Source of the DNA: Lophius americanus
Lineage: Eukaryota > Chordata > Actinopteri > Lophiiformes > Lophiidae
Direction: 5' to 3'
DNA: 64,000 nucleotides
Assembly: GCA_037951165.1 (NCBI GenBank)
Contig: JBBDHG010000054.1
Span: forward strand, 3,238,001-3,302,000
Below are positions 57,136 to 64,000 of the stretch, piece by piece. How positions within the stretch are numbered: position 1 is the first letter of the stretch; each line of letters begins with the position of its first letter. The notes below the pieces were generated by a model. That model saw only the letters and a list, made by a program, of their open reading frames with translations, did no database searches and was not told the origin of the DNA. A program made the position numbers and the translations under genes.

Positions 57136-58923
57136 ATCCAGTTTGAAATGAACGAAAAAATTAGTTGATTGCATTCAACTTAAAAATATGAACTAAAGTT
57201 GATTATTTTGACATAATGAGGTTAAATAAATTCAACAAAACTTTTTTTTTCAGTGTAACCATAAATACAAGGGTCCTAGAAGTACGGTCCCTGGGGCTGC
57301 AGCTAAATACTATTAGAATCCTCCGACCAATCGCGGTGAAGCGTCGCCCGTAACTGGATTTCATGAGCTTTTCAACACTTTTTAATGTTGATGTTTGTCA
57401 CCAGTTTCTCTTCAAAACCTTAAAAATAGATCGATATGTATTTAATTGGCAAAAAAAACCCACCCTCCTTTCCCGTTTGTCCAGTCGTGCTGGTCATTGA
57501 AAATATCTAACAAGAACATAAACAAATGAGATCTGTCTTAACCCCATACTGGAGAAGAACACATCATCTGCATAAAAGATATTTTGCTGGGTAGAATAAA
57601 TAAATCGGGGGTTACGGTGAAGCTCCATCTCATCTGAAGTAGAGGTTTCTTGTGCTTTTGTCTCCTCTGGGAGACGCCTCACCATAAATCGCACATTCAA
57701 TTTCAAGCCCAGGTTTCATTCCCACTGAGAAACATTACGCTGAGAGTCGTTCTGAGGAGTAACGGTGTGAGAGGAAACTGCCTTTGAGTCAGACTCTGTT
57801 CCTCTGTGCTCGTTGGGTGTTTGAGGAGAAGGTGATGCACAGTCTGAAAGTATCCTTGTCTGAAAGTATCCTTCCATGCCGTCATGTGGGATTCAGGAAT
57901 GAACAAGCAGAACTGTTTTGATGACCCTGTTGAAGTTTGTTTTTGTTTTAGGTATTACATTTACCTGAAAATGTTTTTCTTTGAATTAACGAGAAAACTA
58001 AGTTGTTCATTCAGAAAGGATTTTTTCTGTTACAACAACTTGTGATTATCTCGTTAGTTAACGCGGAAAAAAGAAGAGAAGTTTTCTCAAGTGAATGCTG
58101 AATATTATACGGAGTCTGGGAGGTGACAAAGAGAAAAAAAAGAAGCTAAAAGGTAAAAAAACAAGAAGAAAAAAAACGAAAATAAAAAATAACATCAAAA
58201 TAAATTTAGTGTTGACGGGAATTAGTAAAACAATTAATTAATAGCCTAACTAATAATTGTTTGTAAATTTTATATGTACTGTATGAATATATGTCATTTT
58301 ATTATAATAACATGTCATTATTTATAGTTTTTATCATATCGTACAGATATATTATATATAATATAGTAATATATGGAAGATATATCATAATATGATACAT
58401 ATATAGTATACAAAGACTTATAAGTTATATATTTTCATTATAATATAAGAATATAGGATCATATAGCAAATATATAGCAGATATAAGATTATAGAATAGA
58501 TATTACATAAGTGAATAATATGATGTTATTTTAATAATATCACGTTGGATAACAGGGGGCCGTCAAACCCCTCGCCAGATAATTAAACCAGCGCGTGAAT
58601 TACCAGTACCCCTGATTAAAACATATTTTTGCCCATGTCCCCTCCCAGGCTCCATACAACATGTTTTCACTGATCAGGTATGAAAAAGATGGAACTTTCT
58701 ATGTAGAATTTTAACCGTATGGTTTCCAATGAGACACAAATGCAGTTCCTCACAAAGACTCAAGTGTGCTATAGCCACGAAACGGACCCCAACCTGGTTC
58801 TGAACCAATCAGACATCTGTGTGCTCAGCCGATGAATCAGCCGATGAATCAGCCTCATCCGCCGGCTGTTGTACTTCATTCTGTGCCCAGCAGGTGAAGA
58901 GAACCATTCAAGCCCTTTTCACT

Positions 58924-58924
<1 letters not shown>

Positions 58925-58963
<39 letters not shown>

Positions 58964-58981
58964 CACACACACACACACACT
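58925..58981. repeat. (CA)n microsatellite
   Basis: About 28 CA units with one GC interruption, in the sh3rf3 downstream region. Confidence 0.98.
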
Positions 58982-60283
58982 CTCATACACACACACAGTA
59001 AGCGAGTCAAGGTCTGAGTTGCGCTGTGCTTCTAACTTCAGAAAGGAGGAGAAAAAGGTAGATGGTTGTGGCTGGATGTAAACAAGACAAGCCTGGATCA
59101 GAACTCAGGACGTAGACATTCACAGAGCCGACGGACTGACTGCACACTCACTGAAGCCGTACAAAAATACTCGGTAAAGGTCAACATGATCGGATTAAAG
59201 TTCGTCAACGGTTGGCAGTTGGGGAGATGTGTGATGTAAATCTTTTAGTCCCTGCTCCATGTGTTCGGTGGATCCCCTCCGTCCTAACACAAGCATCGGA
59301 TCTGCACACATTTGGTTTCACAATACTGCTGCAGTGAGTCAGAATCACTCCATTACTGTGATGGGAAGCATCCTATTCTAAAAAGGACCAGTTGTGCATT
59401 ATTAACTATGTTTTTGGTTGGTTTGCTGATATTATTTTTTACATTTCGATCTTAAAAGACTGGATTGAGACTTTGTTTGCTCTTCCATGTAGAAGAATGT
59501 GAGGAGCAGCAGCAAAGTCCATTTTGTCAAATAAACAGTAATGGATAGCGTTGTAGCAAATATTACCGTCCTTTGTCTTTAAAATCCAATATATAGAATA
59601 TCAGAAAACACCTTTATCAGTACAAATTAAGAGTTTCGTCTACAATCAGCCGGCCAGTTTATGCAGTTCAATCCAGCTGTGTGCATCTACAAAGGGCTAA
59701 TTTAAAGAAAAAAATGCTGTTATAAATTTAAGTAAGATTTAGAAAAAGCAAAATGAATCGCCTCATATTTTAGTTTTCGCACCTTTTGTTTTTAAATTAA
59801 AGTGTGACAGATCGTCATAGCATGACTAGTTTGGGACAACACAAACATCTCCACATATAAAAAAAAACAAACATAGTAATGCTACATGCATTGTTCTTAA
59901 CATAGAATAAACACAAGTTGTCACAAACTAGACATGGAAGTGTGCTTGAGCCGATCCTGGAGTTTGGGCTCACGCACCTCCTTCATCACCAGGCCACGAG
60001 TTGACGCCCCTCAAAGAAAGAAAGCACCGAATTCAAGTTCTGAGGTCTGAGTGGCGAGAGGAACAAATGCTTTTCTTGTGCTAATGCTTGCTGGTGGATG
60101 ATGCCAAAGAGGAGAACTGGGAGGCAGGGTCAGCCTTTCTGTGCTCATCAAGTCTGTGTGGGTTTCAGTAGTCGACAAAGTCAAGCCCCTCCTCTGTAAC
60201 ACCGTCCCCCCGGGGGGACGAGTGAAGGTAGAAGCCGCCCTGCTTCCAGTGTGGCTGGTCGAAGCTAAGGCGAGCTTTCCTGT

Positions 60284-60285
<2 letters not shown>

Positions 60286-60327
<42 letters not shown>
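60286..60327. repeat. (GT)n microsatellite
   Basis: About 21 GT units, within the probable sh3rf3 3' UTR about 275 bp beyond the stop codon. Confidence 0.97.
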
Positions 60328-60600
60328 ATTAGCTGGACTGATATGGGTTTCCCCTTTCATACTAATGTTTTTTTTTTTCCAGTATTCAGTTCCTCATCTG
60401 ATTATTTTGATCATTTCTAACGACTAACCCTTAAAGAAACTAAAAATCTTAAAGCATCTTGTCCTTCTCTGATCCAACAGAATAGTTCTAGGAAACCGAT
60501 GTCAGTCCATCTCATCTGCCACATTTGTGTGTGTGTGAGTGTGTGTGTGTGTGTGATTCAGGAAGCGGAACAGTTTGTGTTCTCATCCACTTTTTGCACT

Positions 60601-60769
60601 TCAGAAACTCTCCACGAAGCTGCTGGGGAACAGGCCGGTCTGTCCCGTTCTCTGCAGGGTGCCTTTGTACCAGCCGTCCTCCCTCTTCTTGTGGACAAAC
60701 ACCACGTCTCCTTCCCGCAGCTCGATCTCCGCCTCACTCTGGGGCGGGTAGGGCACCACCACACGATAC
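60601..60769 (-). CDS. sh3rf3: sh3rf3 last coding exon (fourth SH3 domain)
   Basis: 55 codons and TGA at 60603-60601, after the acceptor TGTGCGTCAG. The ALYDY-equivalent is YPPQSEAEIEL; the SH3 Trp (DGWYKG) and the Pro/Tyr-binding GLFPSSFVE end are intact. Confidence 0.93.
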
Positions 60770-63700
60770 CTGACGCACACGCAGAGGAAGTTAGGAATGG
60801 ACAACATCATAGGATATGCAATCTAATAAAGACAGACAGTGTGCATTATGGGTAAAAAAAGAAAATTCATTCTCGAATGATCTTGGACCATCAATACATT
60901 TAATGAGACACAGGAATCTTACAGGAATGTATTCTATGGTCACACATTCCCCCAAATCTCCCCTTGGGATGGATGTAGTGGAATGTTTTCGTAACACCAG
61001 CGGCTTCTGTGTGTGTGTGTTTTAAAACCCAGGTGTGGCTCATATGTTTATTAACACTGCGTAACGTGAATATCGTTTCCATGACAACACCCACCCACTT
61101 AGGTGATTCATGTATCTTACTAAAATATATTCAACCTGTGTGATGTCTGAATGTTGGTGCAGCTACCGTCTGTGATCTTTGACAGAAACAAAAATCGCGA
61201 GTAAGTGCAATATAATGACTATTTATATTATTACGAGTTATTTATTGCTTGTTCTGTGTAAATATTTGCTTCTGTTTTTAGCTTTACATTGGGTTTCTTT
61301 TTTTGTTTTTAACATTCTACAGAGAGGAGATACATTTGTTTGAACATTTGTTGAATGACAGTAGAATTTCTATTCTATTCTATTCTATTCTACGTTTTAA
61401 CATCATTCTAAAACCCTGTAGTGTCACAAAACCCAGAACAACCACTAAGAGTCCTCTAGTGGTTATAATAAAAATAAAAATCTAGCAGTAAATTACTAGC
61501 TAGTTATCAAGTCATTACATGATTTTTTTCCTTGTCTGGTGTGACATCAATGTGCTTCTGTAAAAATGTTTGAATAGTTCCCACTTCAGAGCCAAGAAAT
61601 CGGTGTGTGATTGCCTCCGCTTGGCTGTGACTAATGCATGTCTCTCATGAAGAGCTGCAAAATGAAGCATTACCATAAAACCACTGTGTGTGTTGTAGCT
61701 CAAGCACATCTGGAATGATTCAATATGCAGTCTGATGAGCAAATCATCTGATACTCATGTCAAATGATGTGTGTCTCACAGAGGAGGACACAATATATAT
61801 CAAAATGTTGGGAAAACAAGATTACGTTCTCTATTTTTCTCTCTTACTCACACACTCACATGCTAGTAGCAGGAGTGTGTACCTGTCTCCTGTTACCAGT
61901 AACAAATATGCTACTATTCAATGCATCATTCCTCTTCCATGTACTGTCTCTCTTCCTCTTCTATGTACTCTCTCTCTTCCTCTTCCATGTACTCGCTCTC
62001 TTCCTCTTCCATGTACTCTCTCTCTTCCTCTTCCACGTACTCTCTCTCTTCCTCTTCCATGTACTGTCTCTCTTCCTCTTCCATGTACTCTCTCTCTTCC
62101 TCTTCCATGTACTCTCTCTCTTCCTCTTCCACGTACTCTCTCTCTTCCTCTTCCATGTACTGTCTCTCTTCCTCTTCCACGTACTCTCTCTCTTCCTCTT
62201 CCATGTACTCTCTCTCTTCCTCTTCCATGTACTGTCTCTCTTCCATGTACTGTCTCTCTTCCTCTCTTCCTCTTCCATGTACTCTCTCTCTTCCTCTTCC
62301 ATGTACTCTCTCTCTTCCTCTTCCATGTACTCTCTCTCTTCTTCTTCCATGTACTGTCTCTCTTCCTCTTCCATGTACTCTCTCTCTTCCTCTTCAGACA
62401 AAACTGAAGATATGTCGACTACCCACAGAAGTACAGATTACTGAGCAACCCATATGTTGTATCACCTTTGATCTGGGTTATTACTTTTACTGTGGACAAT
62501 ATTCATTTTTATTTTTTTAATAGTTGTGACTTTTTCCACTCTAGGCTGTCCTACTGAATGACTTTATTTACTCCACGCTTCATTTAACTGCAACTGGTTG
62601 ATGGAATGCATCTACATAGAAAGTTTCATGTTTGCTATTAATGGGCACTTTTACATGGATCGAATCCTTTCAACGGAATATGATATTGAAAACACGTTTT
62701 TATGCTTTTTACTTATTTCCAACCTAACATGCAGCCTTTTGAAGAAAGGTTGCACCGCCCTCGTTTTACACACATGTGTTTATCTGTCCTCACTTATGAC
62801 CACTTATGGTGGTTGCCAAATCAATATGAGTAACGGGAAGCTCCGCTTTGGCAACCCTCTTAAAAGGGAAAGAGCCAAAAGAAGTTGCCTGCTTGACATG
62901 GAAAATAGTCCATTTTAACCCAAACACAAAGAGGCCATGAACCAGTGTACTTCAAGAGTCGGTCCCAAGCCCGTAAACATGTGGAAGGAAGGGCATTTGG
63001 CGTAAAACCTGAGTTAACAAATACTGTCCCTGGAACAGTTAGCCTGCATGGTTCTGGCTTATGGATGGAAACAAGTGACCCGCTGTGGCAAACCCGAAAG
63101 GGAGCAGTCAGAAGACAAAGAAGAAGATGGAAAGTAGTCCATTGAATGAGATTAGGTCAACCTTTTGGTAAAGCATGTTTAAAAAAAAAAAATTTGACAA
63201 TTGGAATTATTTTTTGGTTGTGTCATAATAAATATGCCAATGGAAAAAAGAAATCTTACTTATCCAATAGGAATTTCTCAGTAGCCCTGGTTAATGCCTG
63301 CTCCTCGGTGGCCCCTCTGACCTGTGGTGTCCCACAGGGCTCCATCCTTGACCCCCTAACTATTTGGCATATACATGTTGCCACTGGTTCATATTATAAA
63401 TAGGTTCAGTCAAGGTGCACACCTTTTTCAGAAAGAAATAGTGACTCTTAATGCGCTTAACCAAACAGTTGAGCAGGACATTAAAGAATGACTTATCTAT
63501 GAATAAATAATAGCAACAAATTTAACAACATCTTCCACAAATATTCACAAGCACAGATCTTTTCTTAATTTCCATTGTAAGTTCACCTTCAGTCCTGTTC
63601 ATTCCCACATGCCCTATTCGAGTCGTTGCTTTCAACTAGTTAGATCTCAGCCTGCAGCATTGTTATTGAATTTTTTAGCAAGTCCTATAAATTGTTTAAA

Positions 63701-64000
63701 GTCTGGATGACCAGCTAGTACTGAGTACTGATCCCACTTAGGTGTGTGGTGGATCTTTTAGGCGATTGTATCCTGGATCCAGATGATGACCGCGATCATG
63801 ATTCTGCACCTAACTTATTTCTGGGAGAGTATGTGTGCTTACCTCTCTCTGGACAAAGGTTTGGGTTCAGGCCGGAGAATCATCAGAGCGTTGCCGGCTC
63901 GTGTTGGCGGGGGTGACCTGGGGAAATTGGTGTCCAGGGAACCGGACTTCCTGTGAAGAGGTTCCAGTCCTATTGCCCCTGCCATATCGCTCTCGATCGG
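60601..64000 (-). CDS. sh3rf3: sh3rf3 (POSH2-like E3 ubiquitin ligase), last two exons, partial
   Basis: SH3RF proteins are RING-type E3 ligases and JNK-pathway scaffolds with four SH3 domains; the last SH3 is at the C-terminus (family knowledge). Minus-strand exons are 64000-63843 (continuing right) and 60769-60601. They join in phase 2/1 to give LSRERYRVVVPYPPQSEAEI. The penultimate exon carries the Pro/Ser linker (SPPPTRAGNALMILRPEPKP). The last exon is SH3 domain 4: RVVVPYPPQSEAEIELREGD, VVFVHKKREDGWYKGTLQRT and GLFPSSFVESF. The ending VESF and the neighbours septin10 and sowahc favour sh3rf3 over sh3rf1. RING and SH3 1-3 are outside the window. Confidence 0.85.
61929..62396. repeat. 24-bp pyrimidine-rich minisatellite, about 19 units
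   Basis: The unit is TCTCTTCCTCTTCCATGTAC plus TCTC, with scattered changes and one stretch of shortened units near 62240-62270. Almost pure C/T on the plus strand apart from ATGTAC. All frames stay open, producing ORFs of up to 226 codons (FLFHVLSL, SSSMYSLS, EEEEREYM), none of which is a gene. Confidence 0.97.
62830..63135 (+). mobile_element. two RTE-like LINE 3' ends in tandem
   Basis: CTCCGCTTTGGCAACCCTCT then AAAAGGGAAAGAGCCAAAAG (62841-62882), and CCGCTGTGGCAAACCCGAAA then GGGAGCAGTCAGAAGACAAA and GAAGAAG (63079-63126). Both resemble the common CCGCTGTGGCGACCCCTAAC type of LINE end. Confidence 0.55.
63195..63640 (+). mobile_element. L2-like LINE reverse-transcriptase fragment
   Basis: The frame 63146-63403 includes NRNFSVALVNACSSVAPLTC followed by GVPQGSILDP, the conserved RT block before the YADD motif in L2-clade elements. 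It decays after 63400; the following DNA still looks like the same element but no frame is kept. Confidence 0.7.
63843..64000 (-). CDS. sh3rf3: sh3rf3 penultimate exon, cut by the window edge
   Basis: The open frame starts at the window edge with PIESDMAGAIGLEPLHRKSG and ends PKPLSRE plus AG at the donor GTAAGC. It is the low-complexity linker before the final SH3. Confidence 0.85.

Larger units (their letters stand above)
47239..60600. other. gene-poor region between septin10 and sh3rf3
   Basis: No exon was recognised here. The right part may be sh3rf3 3' UTR. Contents, listed separately: a hairpin and 32-bp tandem array (47541-47940), candidate conserved stretches (48480-49015, 58540-58650), a nested L1-like element (50470-52695), a GT-rich minisatellite (52720-53135), a piggyBac-like MITE (55357-55844) and a tRNA-derived SINE (56955-57135). 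AATAAA on the minus strand at 54612-54607, 55792-55787 and about 58297 are candidate sh3rf3 ends. Confidence 0.5.
60770..63842 (-). other. sh3rf3 last intron (3.07 kb)
   Basis: Contains a (TTCTA)n pentanucleotide run at about 61364-61391, the 24-bp C/T-rich minisatellite (61929-62396), two copies of an RTE-like LINE 3' end (62840-62885, 63080-63130) and an L2-like RT fragment (63195-63420). No exon is expected, as the flanking phases join directly. Confidence 0.7.

Noticed and set aside
57494..57706. Minus-strand frame containing YADDVF, as in reverse transcriptases
   Set aside because: The flanking residues do not match any RT family and no other RT motif is in reach; the tetrapeptide is probably chance.
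61757..62520. ORFs of 106-226 codons on both strands
   Set aside because: Produced by the 24-bp minisatellite, which has no stop in most frames.

Overview
The window is nuclear DNA of a ray-finned, most probably teleost fish. Coding DNA lies in short exons with GT-AG introns, simple-sequence DNA is very abundant, and the interspersed repeats (L1-, L2- and RTE-like LINEs, Tc1, hAT- and piggyBac-like elements) are of types common in teleost genomes. All identifications come from reading translations and recalling protein families; no database search was possible. Nothing prokaryotic or viral was recognised.

Five protein-coding genes could be assembled exon by exon with matching splice phases. 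From left to right: (1) asmt, acetylserotonin O-methyltransferase, minus strand, five exons between 12266 and 2526; the C-terminal half lies beyond the left edge. (2) akap17a, an RS-rich splicing factor and A-kinase anchor, minus strand, six coding exons between 20807 and 14634, 673 aa. (3) A sosondowah ankyrin gene, best called sowahc, minus strand, four exons between 32731 and 27164, 533 aa. (4) septin10, plus strand, ten exons between 35489 and 44988, 427 aa, with a candidate alternative last exon at 47132. (5) The 3' end of sh3rf3 (POSH2-like E3 ligase), minus strand, last exon 60769-60601 and penultimate exon from the right edge to 63843.

The layout joins two blocks that, from memory, are separate in human: ASMT-AKAP17A (pseudoautosomal Xp/Yp) and SH3RF3-SEPTIN10-SOWAHC (2q13). 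Sowahc and septin10 are head to head with about 2.76 kb between start codons, one instance of the septin-SOWAH pairing that recurs in vertebrate genomes. Septin10 and sh3rf3 are tail to tail across about 13-15 kb of gene-poor DNA holding repeats and several non-repetitive stretches that may be conserved non-coding elements.

Mobile DNA: three copies of one L1-like family (9685-11702 plus; 24630-24930 minus; 50470-52695 minus), RTE-like and L2-like fragments, a deleted Tc1 element filling most of one akap17a intron, a hAT-type and a piggyBac-type non-autonomous element, and a tRNA-derived SINE. Tandem repeats include a 32-bp array whose core resembles a hAT terminal inverted repeat, an 18-bp minisatellite inside an L1 reading frame, and a 24-bp C/T-rich minisatellite.

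No unknown multi-gene system was found. The most interesting points are microsatellites that form or abut splice sites (asmt exon 2, septin10 exon 8), a duplicated and dead copy of a sowahc exon start, the intron-containing sowahc gene, and the hAT-end-like minisatellite.
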